Assembly (NCBI GenBank): GCA_000724175.1
Contig: JPGV01000012.1
Span: 81,687-145,686, forward strand
Source of the DNA: [Candidatus Thermochlorobacteriaceae] bacterium GBChlB
Lineage (GTDB): Bacteria > Bacteroidota > Chlorobiia > Chlorobiales > Thermochlorobacteraceae
Direction: 5' to 3'
DNA length: 64,000 nt
Both the position numbers and the translations under genes were made by a program. How positions within the stretch are numbered: position 1 is the first letter of the stretch; every line of letters begins with the position of its first letter. The notes below the pieces were generated by a model that worked only from the letters and a program-made list of their open reading frames with translations, had not been told where the DNA came from and made no database searches. This document shows, in pieces, positions 17,086 to 25,856 of this stretch.

Positions 17086-17613
17086 TTAAATCGTTTGTTT
17101 TTTCGCCACAAACGCACGCAGGAGCGCATCGGCGCCGAAAAGCAGTGCAACGAAAAATATGTCGCCCGCCAGTTGATTGCGGAAGAACGGAATTGCGGCG
17201 ATGTAGCACGCCGTTAGCCCCTCGAGCGTGTAGCCGTACCAGCCGCCGAGCCAAACGCCGAAGTTCGTGATGATGAAGAAACTTAGCGAGGCGGACAGCG
17301 TTCCCAAGGCAAGCCGCCCGTAGCTGAACGCGCTGCGTATCCACATTCCGATACAACTGACGACGATAAATGCCGCATAGACGTAGCCCATGCCGCCGTG
17401 AAAGCCTTGAATCGGCGAGAGCCCTGCGCGATACATCACTTCCATCACGCTGTCGGAGATGAGCATCGCCAAGACGGGAATCCACACGGCTTGTTTGCGG
17501 TCGTCAAGTTTCGTAGCGCCGTAGAGCGCGACCGCCGACACCGCAGTAAAGTTTGGCAGATGTGGCACAAGGCGCGACAAGGCGCCGAGAAACACTAAAA
17601 GAATTTCAATCAT
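17086..17613 (-). CDS. DUF6580-family membrane protein
   Basis: 175 residues with about five membrane segments. Family-typical stretches are 'PHLPNFTAVSAVALYGA', 'IPVLAMLISDSVMEV', 'NFGVWLGGWYGYTLEGL' and 'CYIAAIPFFRNQLAGD'. DUF6580 proteins look like ECF-transporter substrate-binding components, suggesting uptake of a small cofactor-like molecule, but no energising ATPase lies nearby. Function unproven. Head gene of a two-gene minus-strand unit. Confidence 0.85.
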   Translation of the reverse strand: MIEILLVFLGALSRLVPHLPNFTAVSAVALYGATKLDDRKQAVWIPVLAMLISDSVMEVMYRAGLSPIQGFHGGMGYVYAAFIVVSCIGMWIRSAFSYGRLALGTLSASLSFFIITNFGVWLGGWYGYTLEGLTACYIAAIPFFRNQLAGDIFFVALLFGADALLRAFVAKKQTI

Positions 17614-17739
17614 AGCTCGAAAATTCTGAATTGGCAGAACTAAACTTACTGCAAAGGTATGAAATGTTTTGCTTTTGCAATTCTCTCAAAAGTTCTAATT
17701 TGTAGAGGTTTTCATCACATTTACTTTATCGGAGTGTTT

Positions 17740-18573
17740 ATGCCTAATGCAACGGTTGAGCCTTTTTTTGAAGGCGAAATTTTGTCGGCTTACGAAAAAG
17801 CCAACAAAGACGGCAGCCTCGATCCGCGCTGCATTCCTGAACACTTGCACGGCGAACCGCCCATCGGCGCCGACATTCACTACCCAACTTACTCCGATGA
17901 TGAACACGCCGTTTGGCAATTTCTTTACAATCGCCAGTGCGCGCTTTTGCCGAACCGTGCCTCTGTGGACTTTCTCAGTGGCATTTCTCTACTCGGCTTG
18001 AACGCCGACCGAATCCCGAAACTCAGTGAGCTTTCAGCGACGCTCGAGAGAGCAACCGGCTGGCGCGTGGCACGCATTCCGGGACTGCTGCACGAGCGCG
18101 ATTTTTTTGAATTGCTCTCGCGCCGCATCTTCCCTTCAACTGACTACATTCGCGGACGGCACGAACTTAACTACACGCCCGCGCCCGATTTGTTCCATGA
18201 CATCTTCGGACACCTGCCGATGCTCACCCATCAGGACTTTGCGGATTTCTACCAACTCTTCGGCAAAGCAGCCCTGCACGCCGAAGGCAAGCATCGCGTG
18301 ATGTTGGAACGCTTGCATTGGTTCACGGTCGAGTTCGGCTTGGTGCGCGAATCGGGCGGCATACGGATTTTTGGGTCGGGTGCGCTTTCATCGAGCGAAG
18401 AAGTCGAGCATGCACTCTCCGATAAAGTTACGGTGCATCCGTTCAGCGTCGAGACCGTCGTCGCACAGGACTACGACGTGTGGCATCTGCAAGATGTTTT
18501 ATTCGTGCTGGATTCGTTTGAGCAATTGAAAGCGGCGTTTTCCGATTGGACACACGCAGAAGGCTTGCTGTAA
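17740..18573 (+). CDS. phhA: phenylalanine 4-monooxygenase (phenylalanine hydroxylase)
   Basis: 277 residues from the ATG at 17740, with GGAG upstream; the longer frame to 17659 adds a signal-like stretch not expected here. The iron ligands are H153 and H158 in 'PDLFHDIFGH' and E198 in 'FTVEFGL'. Length matches the ~260-300 residue bacterial enzyme, a single catalytic domain without an ACT regulatory domain. It converts phenylalanine, O2 and a tetrahydropterin to tyrosine. Homogentisate dioxygenase lies 730 bases past its end on the other strand, suggesting an aerobic Phe/Tyr degradation pathway. The intermediate genes are not in the window. Confidence 0.92.
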   Translation: MPNATVEPFFEGEILSAYEKANKDGSLDPRCIPEHLHGEPPIGADIHYPTYSDDEHAVWQFLYNRQCALLPNRASVDFLSGISLLGLNADRIPKLSELSATLERATGWRVARIPGLLHERDFFELLSRRIFPSTDYIRGRHELNYTPAPDLFHDIFGHLPMLTHQDFADFYQLFGKAALHAEGKHRVMLERLHWFTVEFGLVRESGGIRIFGSGALSSSEEVEHALSDKVTVHPFSVETVVAQDYDVWHLQDVLFVLDSFEQLKAAFSDWTHAEGLL

Positions 18574-18629
18574 TTCGGGACGATAGGGTTCCTCGTGAAG
18601 GCAGCACCAGCGCGGAGAAGCAGTCGAAC

Positions 18630-18658
18630 AAAAAAGCAACCCTGCTGAGAGTTGCCTT
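18630..18658 (-). terminator. rho-independent terminator after the HNH gene
   Basis: On the minus strand AAGGCAAC pairs with GTTGCTTT (8 pairs including one G-U) around a 10-base loop, then a T run (complement of 18630-18635). It starts only 4 bases after the stop of the HNH gene. Confidence 0.75.
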
Positions 18659-18661
18659 GAA

Positions 18662-19183
18662 TTAGGTCATGAAGAGATACGGCTTCCACGAGTCGGTTAC
18701 TGTTCCCATAAATCGCTGCATAAACATAATATGGCTCGGTCGAATCGGTCGGCGTTGCAAGTGCATACCGGCTTGTTCGGGCGTGCGATTAGCTTTTTTA
18801 TTGTTGCACTTGGTGCATGCAGTCGTGAGATTTTCCCACGTGTCACCGCCGCCTTGCGATTTCGGCACAATATGGTCGATCGTGAGCGGCAAATCCACGC
18901 GCCCGCAGTATTGGCAGCGATTGCCGTCGCGCCGAAGAATGTTGCGCCGCGTCAGCATGATTTTTTTATACGGCACAGCGATAAAGACCACCAGCCGCAC
19001 CACGCTCGGCATCGGAAATTGCAACGAGACCGACCGAATGAACTCATCAGGATATGCTGCTACCATTTCCGCTTTGCCACCGAAGATAAGTAACACAGCT
19101 TTGCGCACATCGCAGACGCTCATCGGCTCATAGCTTTGGTTGAGCACCAGAACTTTTTGGCTTAATCTTCCCATAGACTTCAT
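18662..19183 (-). CDS. HNH endonuclease
   Basis: 173 residues. The HNH region is '[14 protein letters not shown]...[28 protein letters not shown]'. It has the two zinc-binding CxxC pairs (CQYC, CTKC) and the catalytic His in 'IDHI', plus the conserved 'NL' region. The N-terminus '[24 protein letters not shown]' is typical of a widely conserved HNH family in FCB bacteria and cyanobacteria whose role is unclear. It is likely not part of a mobile element here, since no transposase or phage gene is near. An alternative ATG lies three codons in. Confidence 0.9.
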   Translation of the reverse strand: MKSMGRLSQKVLVLNQSYEPMSVCDVRKAVLLIFGGKAEMVAAYPDEFIRSVSLQFPMPSVVRLVVFIAVPYKKIMLTRRNILRRDGNRCQYCGRVDLPLTIDHIVPKSQGGGDTWENLTTACTKCNNKKANRTPEQAGMHLQRRPIRPSHIMFMQRFMGTVTDSWKPYLFMT

Positions 19184-19304
19184 GTTTGGTTCGGAAAATA
19201 CATCAATCGGAATCCAGATGAAAACGGTCAGATGCGACCAACTGACTTCCTCTGCCCATTACCTCATTCACCTTGCGGGTTCGCCTGTGGCGCACGCTCG
19301 ATGT

Positions 19305-20456
19305 TCACACGCTCCAACTCATTGGATAAGCTGCATCATCAAATTGTTCGGCATCCTTGGCAAGGGTAAGCGGTTTGAATGTGTCAATCATCACCGCGTA
19401 TTCGTTGGTTTCTTTTGCGCCAATGCTTTTCTCGACCGTTCCCGGATGCGGCCCGTGCGGAATACCGCCCGGGTGTATGGTCAATGATGCCACATCAATG
19501 CCTTTACGGCTCATAAAATTCCCATCGACGTAATACAGCACCTCGTCAGAATCCACATTGCTATGGTTGTAGGGTGCTGGAATCGCCTCGGGGTGGTAAT
19601 CGAACAGGCGCGGCACAAAGTTGCAAATCACAACGCCCGTGGCTTCAAAGACTTGATGCACTGGCGGCGGTTGATGAATTCGCCCCGTGATTGGCTCAAA
19701 GTCGTAAATGCTGAACCGATATGGATAATAAAACCCGTCCCAGCCAACCACATTGAACGGGTGTCGGTCGTAGCAGTATCGGGCAAAGAGGTCGCCTTTC
19801 TTGACGTAAATTTCAAAATCGCCCGTCTCGTCATGCGTTTCCAAGACCGTGGGCGGGTGCAGGTCGCGCTCGCAGAAAGGGGAATGCTCTAAGAGCTGAC
19901 CGAACTCGTTGCGATAGCGCTTCGGCGTTTGCACAGGTGAATTGAGTTCAATGATGAAAAAACGTTGGTTGCCCGCGCTGAATCGGAATTGGTGGGTCAA
20001 GCCACGCGGAATCACAAGGTAGTCGCCGTGCTTGTAAGTAATGTTACCCAACTGAGTGGCTAAGACGCCATCGCCTTCATGCACAAACACCACTTCGTCC
20101 GCCGCACCGTTGCGATAAAAAAACGATGCTTGTTCACTCGGCAGCGCAATTGACATAACCACATCGCTGTTGAATAAAATTGGAACGCGCGAGGAGAGAT
20201 AATCGCCTTTGCGTGCTGCCGCTTTTGTGCGTAGATGGTGGTGGCGCAACCGTTGCTCGTTCCACGCTACAAGCGGTTTTGTTTCTGTTGCGCCAAGCTG
20301 TGTTACTTTGGTCGGGGGAGAGAGCTTGTAGACATTAGAGTAAATGCCTGAGAAGCCTTTGGTGCTCATCAGTTCTTCGCTGTAGAGCGAGCCGTCGGGC
20401 TTTCGAAACTGAATGTGTCGTTTCGGCGGGATGTGTCCCAGCCTGTGATAAAACAT
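19305..20456 (-). CDS. hmgA: homogentisate 1,2-dioxygenase
   Basis: 383 residues from the ATG at 20456; the longer frame to 20555 adds 33 residues that do not look like the family. The cupin core is seen in 'VFVHEGDGVLATQLGNITYKHGDYLVIPRG'. Iron-binding residues are expected in 'NHSNVDSDE' (H298, E305) and 'GGIPHGPHPG' (H334 or H337). It opens the homogentisate ring with O2 to maleylacetoacetate, the central step of Phe/Tyr breakdown. Together with phhA it implies a pathway whose other steps lie elsewhere. The bases between this start and the next gene contain an OmpA relic. Confidence 0.9.
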   Translation of the reverse strand: MFYHRLGHIPPKRHIQFRKPDGSLYSEELMSTKGFSGIYSNVYKLSPPTKVTQLGATETKPLVAWNEQRLRHHHLRTKAAARKGDYLSSRVPILFNSDVVMSIALPSEQASFFYRNGAADEVVFVHEGDGVLATQLGNITYKHGDYLVIPRGLTHQFRFSAGNQRFFIIELNSPVQTPKRYRNEFGQLLEHSPFCERDLHPPTVLETHDETGDFEIYVKKGDLFARYCYDRHPFNVVGWDGFYYPYRFSIYDFEPITGRIHQPPPVHQVFEATGVVICNFVPRLFDYHPEAIPAPYNHSNVDSDEVLYYVDGNFMSRKGIDVASLTIHPGGIPHGPHPGTVEKSIGAKETNEYAVMIDTFKPLTLAKDAEQFDDAAYPMSWSV

Positions 20457-20658
20457 ATCCTCGGGTTGATGATGAAACCATTTTGACGAAGAACCAGAAC
20501 GGCGTGAATTTACAGTGCGATTCGCATACAAGCAAGCCGTTTCGCTCTGGTTCATCTGATTGCATCATTGGCAACTTGCTCTACATTCGCTGCGCTATGA
20601 TACATCTCCGCCCGACAACCGTTGACCGTTTCATTGTGAACCTTGCAGTGCAGCCCAC

Positions 20659-20757
20659 TTAGACAGGCATCGTTTTTTTTACCAACTCGACACGTCGATT
20701 TTTAGCTCTGCCGGCGTCGCTATTGTTATCGGCAACTATACCCTGCACGCTAAAGCA
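20659..20757 (-). pseudogene. decayed C-terminal remnant of an OmpA-family peptidoglycan-binding domain
   Basis: In the 345-base gap between hmgA and the T9SS gene, one minus-strand frame reads 32 codons between stops: 'CFSVQGIVADNNSDAG' then 'RAKNRRVELVKK' and a few residues to a TAA at 20659-20661. 'ADNNS-AGRAKNRRVEL' is the hallmark C-terminal end of OmpA/Pal/MotB domains. There is no start codon, the preceding codon is TAA, and the usual 'GYGES-P' stretch before 'VADNN' is missing, so this is a relic. No matching N-terminal part was found in the window. Confidence 0.75.
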
Positions 20758-20801
20758 TTATCGGGAATGAAGCCTTAACCTGAGTCGCTTCTTCATCTTT
20801 G

Positions 20802-23800
20802 TTACTTCATCAGCATCATCTTCTTCGTTTCAACGAATATGCCTGCCTGCGAACTTGATGAGCCGACGGACAGCCGATAGAAATACACACCGCTCGAGAG
20901 ACTTGCCGCATTAAACAAGGCTTGATACCGACCCGCCTCTTGGCGTTGATTGACCAGCGTCGCCACTTCCCTGCCCAAGAGGTCATAGACTTTGAGCGAG
21001 ACCTCACTTGGCACAGGCAGTTGGTAGCTTATCACTGTGCTGGGGTTGAACGGATTGGGATAGTTCTGACCAAGCTCAAAGGTGCGCGGCAGCCCTGCGT
21101 CGACCTCAACCGTCGGCAGAATCTCGAACTGCCCGTCGAAGTCCACCTGCTTCAAGCGATACTGCACCTTGCCCGATGCCGTGCGGTCAATAAACGAGTA
21201 GCTCTTGGCGTCGCTCGTCGTGCCGTTGCCCTTGACGAACCCGAGCACTCGCCACTCGGTTTCACGGCTCACTTGTCCCTTATCACTTCTCGTTTGCACT
21301 TCAAAGCCGGCGTTGTTTTTCTCCGATGCCGTTGTCCAACGAAGCTCCACGCCGCGCTCGACTCTCTGAGCTGAGAACGAGGCAAGCTCGACGGGAAGAG
21401 GATTTTCTGCGGCAAGCGAGGCAATAGCGAAGTCGCCGTAAAACTCACTGTTTGAGAATATCGCGCTCAAGACGCCGCTGGCGTGCGCGGTGTTGTAAGC
21501 GACCCATTTGTCAAGCGCGGAGGCGCGGCGAACAATTAAGAGTCGGTCGGGATTCGTGATGCCGCCGATGCCCGCGAGCGTGATGTTCAGTGTCGCTTCA
21601 ACAAAAAACACATTGCTGTTTGAAATCGTCCAATAGCGTTCCGGCGAAACGGTGTTGGGTATAAATGCGCCGCCGGTTTGCGGCGTTGCTGATGTCGGCT
21701 CGATAGAATTGCGGTTCGGCGCGGCGGCGTTAAAGCGAATGCGCTCAATGTATCCAAAGCCGCCCTCGTTACCTGAAATGTCAATCGTTATGCCTGTGCC
21801 GCTTTCGAGCAATGTTGTGTTTGATGTAACGACATCTCTCACGATGGTTCCGCTTGTAGCTTGCACTTCAACTGCGCCGATGTCCATTCTGCCGTCGGAG
21901 ATGCGCACGAATGTTCCGCCGCGCTGGTCGGTTGCAAGTCCGTTTTCATCAGGTTTCGGGTTGCCTTTGTTGATGGCAGGACTGCCAGCGTTGAGCAACA
22001 TGGTTCTCGTTCCGCCGCCGTTATTAGCCAGTGCGGCCAGTTGAGCGTTGATTGGACTGCTGGCTGAGCCAACAAGATTGCTGTCCGCGTCGGCATTGAC
22101 GAGTCCGGTCATATCTGCGCCATTGCCGATAAGATTGTATCGGCTTGCGCCGCCGGCGTTGGCGTCAAACAAACGGGCGGGGTGCTTTGTAAAACGCGGC
22201 TTAGCCTGAACTCGCCGTCCCAAGAGACCCATATCGTCGCCTGCGCGAGCTTGAAGATCAGTTTCAACTGCGCCGGATATATCAGGACCGCTCGGCGCGG
22301 TGTTGCCAGCGACGATGGTATTGTTGAGCGTGAACGTCCCGCCGTTTTGATATAGCCCGCCGCCACGAGTAGATGCGCTATTTCCTGCGATTGTAGAGTT
22401 ATTTATTGTGAAAGTGGTGGTTCCAGCGTTGTTTATTGCGCCGCCTTCGGCTGCAGAATTGGCAGTGAAAGTAGAACTTGAAATACTGACGAAGCCGTCG
22501 CCAACGGAAATCGCGCCGCCCAGACCGCCGACCGAGTTATTTGCAAATGTGCAATTCTCAATGTTGAGCGAGCTAATCTCAGTTGTGGCAATCGCACCAC
22601 CGTTGCTGACCGCCGAATTTACACACTCTCGTATTTCGCAGTCTCGAAGCGTTAGACTGACGGTGCCATCTGAAAAAATTCCCATGCCGCTGGCAGCCGC
22701 TGCGGTTAGCCGTCCGTTCCGAATGGTCAGGCTTGAAATGGTTACGGAGATGAAACTTGCACCTGTGCCGTTCACAAAAAGGACGCGGCTGGCATCGTTG
22801 CCGCTCACCGATAAATTGTCCGCGCCAAGACCGTGAATCGTTAGCGATTTATCAATCTCGAGCTGACCTGTCGTCAGCGTAATGGTTTGCCCGCTCAAAG
22901 CTGGGTTAAAAATGATTGAGTCGTTCTCGACGGCGTTTGAAATCGCACGGCGCAGCGAGCCGACGCCCGCATCGGCATTATTGACGACGCCAAGAGCTAC
23001 TGAAAACTCTTCATCGAATGCGCCAATGCTCACACGAATTGGCGTGCCTTCGTCGTTAGGTCGGTTGTTGCCGCGCTGGTCAAGCGTTGGCGCGCCTGCG
23101 GTTGTTCCTGCTCTCCAACATGGCGAGCCAGAGCGTAGCACCATTGTTTGCGTCGGGCCCCCGTTGTCTTGAAGCGCACCCAAAAGCGGGTCTATGCCGA
23201 TTAAGTTGTTCGTTCCGGGCGCCAGCGTGCCCGCCAAAACGAGTGGTGTTGTTTGGATAAGGCAATGCGACGGCGTGGTTGTGCCGCCATTAACTCTTAG
23301 AGACTGAAGAATGGTATTGGTCATATTGACCGTCGTCCACGCCCACAGATTGGCGGTGCCGACGCTGTTTCCAGCAATCGTGCAATTCATCAAATTCAGC
23401 GTTCCGTTCTGCGCGTAAATCACTTGGTTGCCCGTGTTGCCGCTCATCGTTACGTTGGTCATTGAAACATTGCCGTCGTGAAAAATTGCACCACTGTTTC
23501 CCGAGAAGGTAGAGTTATTTACAGTCAGATCGGCAACGAGTGCCGTACGAATCGCGCCGCCGAAGCCATCTGCTGTACTGTTTGATATGGTGCAATTGTT
23601 CATCGTGAGCGCGCCGGCGTCCAGCAAAATTGCGCCACCGTCGCTCGCTACCGCTCTCCCGTTGGTTAGCGTAAGACGTGATAACAAGATAGCTCCGCTG
23701 GTGATGGAAAAAATGCGTGTCGAGTTGTTGCCGCTAATGGTAATTGTCGCGCCCGTGCCGTCAATGGTCAGGTTTTTGTTGAGGTCGATTTGGCTGTCAA

Positions 23801-23978
23801 GCGTAATTGTTCCGCTTAGACCCGTTTGAAAGACAATCGTTGAACCTGCGGCAGCGCCAGCGACCGCTTGGCGGAGCGACCCTGTGCCCGTGTTGTTGAG
23901 ATTTGTAACAGTGATGGTTTGCGCAACAAGCGATGTTGAAAGAAATAGAAGCAGCAGAACTGTTATGGAACGTTTCAT
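20802..23978 (-). CDS. large beta-helix exported protein with T9SS sorting domain
   Basis: 1058 residues from ATG 23978 (the longer frame starts at TTG 23984), with signal peptide MKRSITVLLLLFLSTSLVAQ. The body is built of right-handed parallel beta-helix coils: repeated 'GGAI', 'TFSGNSG', 'NCTFANNS' and 'TLNNTIVAGN' as in polymorphic outer-membrane proteins. Two similar halves each begin with a 'GTGSLRQA'/'GVGSLRRA' CSLREA-type motif and end in a choice-of-anchor type segment ('DNGGPTQTM'). The last ~90 residues are the T9SS domain ('NYPNPFNPSTVISYQLP', 'LLGREVATLVN'). Likely a cell-surface or secreted protein, perhaps an adhesin or glycan binder. Confidence 0.9.
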   Translation of the reverse strand: MKRSITVLLLLFLSTSLVAQTITVTNLNNTGTGSLRQAVAGAAAGSTIVFQTGLSGTITLDSQIDLNKNLTIDGTGATITISGNNSTRIFSITSGAILLSRLTLTNGRAVASDGGAILLDAGALTMNNCTISNSTADGFGGAIRTALVADLTVNNSTFSGNSGAIFHDGNVSMTNVTMSGNTGNQVIYAQNGTLNLMNCTIAGNSVGTANLWAWTTVNMTNTILQSLRVNGGTTTPSHCLIQTTPLVLAGTLAPGTNNLIGIDPLLGALQDNGGPTQTMVLRSGSPCWRAGTTAGAPTLDQRGNNRPNDEGTPIRVSIGAFDEEFSVALGVVNNADAGVGSLRRAISNAVENDSIIFNPALSGQTITLTTGQLEIDKSLTIHGLGADNLSVSGNDASRVLFVNGTGASFISVTISSLTIRNGRLTAAAASGMGIFSDGTVSLTLRDCEIRECVNSAVSNGGAIATTEISSLNIENCTFANNSVGGLGGAISVGDGFVSISSSTFTANSAAEGGAINNAGTTTFTINNSTIAGNSASTRGGGLYQNGGTFTLNNTIVAGNTAPSGPDISGAVETDLQARAGDDMGLLGRRVQAKPRFTKHPARLFDANAGGASRYNLIGNGADMTGLVNADADSNLVGSASSPINAQLAALANNGGGTRTMLLNAGSPAINKGNPKPDENGLATDQRGGTFVRISDGRMDIGAVEVQATSGTIVRDVVTSNTTLLESGTGITIDISGNEGGFGYIERIRFNAAAPNRNSIEPTSATPQTGGAFIPNTVSPERYWTISNSNVFFVEATLNITLAGIGGITNPDRLLIVRRASALDKWVAYNTAHASGVLSAIFSNSEFYGDFAIASLAAENPLPVELASFSAQRVERGVELRWTTASEKNNAGFEVQTRSDKGQVSRETEWRVLGFVKGNGTTSDAKSYSFIDRTASGKVQYRLKQVDFDGQFEILPTVEVDAGLPRTFELGQNYPNPFNPSTVISYQLPVPSEVSLKVYDLLGREVATLVNQRQEAGRYQALFNAASLSSGVYFYRLSVGSSSSQAGIFVETKKMMLMK

Positions 23979-24084
23979 TTGCAATGTGTGGTGTAGTTGA
24001 TGTTACATTGATTTGTTTGAAATTGCAGCAGTGAGCAACAAGTTAGTGATTCAGCACATAAAAACTTAGCAAAATCGTGTTTCT

Positions 24085-24876
24085 ATGACGAAGGTTTTTT
24101 TTACCAAAATGTCGGGCGCAGGCAATGATTTTATCATGCTCGATAACCGTTCTGAGCAGATTCAGTTGTCGCAGGCACACATCGCCAAGTGGTGCAAACG
24201 CGGCACGGGCATTGGCGCAGACGGCTTGATTTTACTGGAAAAATCGGACGGTTATGATTTTGCAATGCGGTATTACAACGCCGATGGCAAGCTTGGCTCG
24301 ATGTGCGGCAACGGCGGCAGATGCGCTGTTCGATTCGCGTTTCTGTCTGGCATCACCAAATCGCACTTTTTGTTTGAAGCCAATGGCGCGCGCTACGACG
24401 CAGAGATTTTAGACGACGGTCGAGTCAAACTTAAAATGCAGCCGCCAAAGGATTTTCGGGACGAATTTCAGGTCGAGGGGTTCAAGAGCTTCTACATTGA
24501 CACTGGCTCGCCGCACGCTGTCGTCTATGTGAACGGCTTGAATGATTTTGATGTATTTCATGTCGGTCGTGCGATTCGGCACAATGCCACGCACTTCCCT
24601 GCTGGCGCAAACGTCAATTTCATTGAGCCGATGTCGAGCGATACGCTTCGCATTCGTACCTTTGAGCGCGGCGTTGAAGCCGAAACCCTTGCGTGCGGCA
24701 CGGGCTGCGTGGCAGCGGCACTCGTCGGTTACAAAACAGGAAGAATACGCTCGACGCACGTCAAACTCGTCGTTCAAAGTGGCGACACCATTGATGTGGA
24801 GTTCGATGACGCGATGCAAGACGTGTTTCTTATTGGCTCGGCCGATGTGGTCTTCAGAGGCGAAATTGACCTCTGA
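24085..24876 (+). CDS. dapF: diaminopimelate epimerase
   Basis: 263 residues, the usual length. The two catalytic Cys are C74 ('MCGNGGRC') and C204 ('ACGTGC'), the thiol pair that racemises LL- to meso-diaminopimelate. 'KMSGAGNDFIMLDN' opens the protein, as in the family. The product is the direct precursor of lysine and of the peptidoglycan cross-link. It starts about 100 bases from the divergent T9SS gene and has no companion lysine gene beside it. Confidence 0.95.
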   Translation: MTKVFFTKMSGAGNDFIMLDNRSEQIQLSQAHIAKWCKRGTGIGADGLILLEKSDGYDFAMRYYNADGKLGSMCGNGGRCAVRFAFLSGITKSHFLFEANGARYDAEILDDGRVKLKMQPPKDFRDEFQVEGFKSFYIDTGSPHAVVYVNGLNDFDVFHVGRAIRHNATHFPAGANVNFIEPMSSDTLRIRTFERGVEAETLACGTGCVAAALVGYKTGRIRSTHVKLVVQSGDTIDVEFDDAMQDVFLIGSADVVFRGEIDL

Positions 24877-24916
24877 CCGACGGACGCACAAGCACAGCGT
24901 CTTGCGCGCGCCAACA

Positions 24917-25198
24917 TTACGGCACGACCTTCACGCCTTTCCAAAAGGCAACATAACCTGCGATGTTCTTCGCGGCATCTTTCGGCGCAGGGTAATACCA
25001 GACGGCGTCTTTGTTTGTTTCGCCGTTCACGGTGATGTCGTAGTAGCTGGCAACGCCTTTCCAGCTGCATGTTGTATGCGTCGCGCTCTCTTTGACAAAT
25101 TCTCTTTTCAGTGCATCGGGCGGGAAATAGTGGTTGCCCTCGACGACAAGCGTTGCGTCGCTTTCTGCAATAATAGTGTCTTTCCAAATCGCTTTCAT
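24917..25198 (-). CDS. DUF427-family protein
   Basis: 93 residues from the ATG at 25198. The family signature is 'CSWKGVASYYDITVNGE' with 'NKDAVWYYPAP' and 'AGYVAFWKGV'. DUF427 is a small beta-rich domain found in many bacteria with unknown biochemical role. Its gene starts 18 bases after the DoxX gene, so both are read from one minus-strand transcript. No ligand can be proposed. Confidence 0.88.
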   Translation of the reverse strand: MKAIWKDTIIAESDATLVVEGNHYFPPDALKREFVKESATHTTCSWKGVASYYDITVNGETNKDAVWYYPAPKDAAKNIAGYVAFWKGVKVVP

Positions 25199-25216
25199 AA
25201 AAAGCAAGTTTTTACG

Positions 25217-25654
25217 TTAGGTAGATTGAACGTTTTTTTGAGTGTTGAGCCAAAGCGCATCGAGGCTGAACTTTCCCGACCCCGACAAAAGCGTCGTGAG
25301 CGAGAGAGCGACATAGGCAAGCGCGAGTTCTTTTTTGCTGAATGGGTCTGCACCGTGCGCGATGAATACTGCAACGAGCATCGTGATAAGCACGGCAATG
25401 GCGGCGGGTCGTGTCAGGAAGCCGACGACGATGAGCAGCCCGCCGAAGAACTCTGCACCGCCTGCGAGTGCCGCCCATAGTTCGGGCGCAGGAAAGCCAA
25501 GTTTGTTGAGGTATTCCACAAAGCCCTGCGCGTTGCCAAAGACTTTCGGAAATCCGTGATACGCCATCATAGCGCCAAGCCAAACGCGCACGACGAGCAG
25601 CGCGCCGTCAAGTGAAATAGGGTCGAGAAGTCGCCGCAAGAGCAAGTGGTTCAT
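25217..25654 (-). CDS. DoxX-family membrane protein
   Basis: 145 residues from the ATG at 25654; the upstream extension to 25714 is polar and unlikely. Four membrane segments are visible. Family-typical stretches are 'VVRVWLGAMMAYHGFPKVFG', 'GGAEFFGGLLIVVGFLTRPAA' and 'HGADPFSKKELALAYVALSLTTLLSGSGKFSLD'. DoxX/DoxD relatives act with quinones or in redox stress, but the role of this subgroup is not settled. It is the first gene of a two-gene unit with the DUF427 gene, divergent from the second CHASE2 cyclase. Confidence 0.87.
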   Translation of the reverse strand: MNHLLLRRLLDPISLDGALLVVRVWLGAMMAYHGFPKVFGNAQGFVEYLNKLGFPAPELWAALAGGAEFFGGLLIVVGFLTRPAAIAVLITMLVAVFIAHGADPFSKKELALAYVALSLTTLLSGSGKFSLDALWLNTQKNVQST

Positions 25655-25856
25655 TTCAAAAATGCGAAAAAAGACTATGCCGTCTGTAGATTCTGTGGAT
25701 ATATTGCATTGCATTTATAGCCTGCTGAATACCTCGCAGACCGCCATAAGTGTTTGAACCAAAAATAAGCTGTGAAAATTTCTCTGGTTTTTATCTAAAT
25801 TTCACACTCGCGCATCAGGCAACAGATTGTCTAATTTTTATTAAAACACCACCTCG

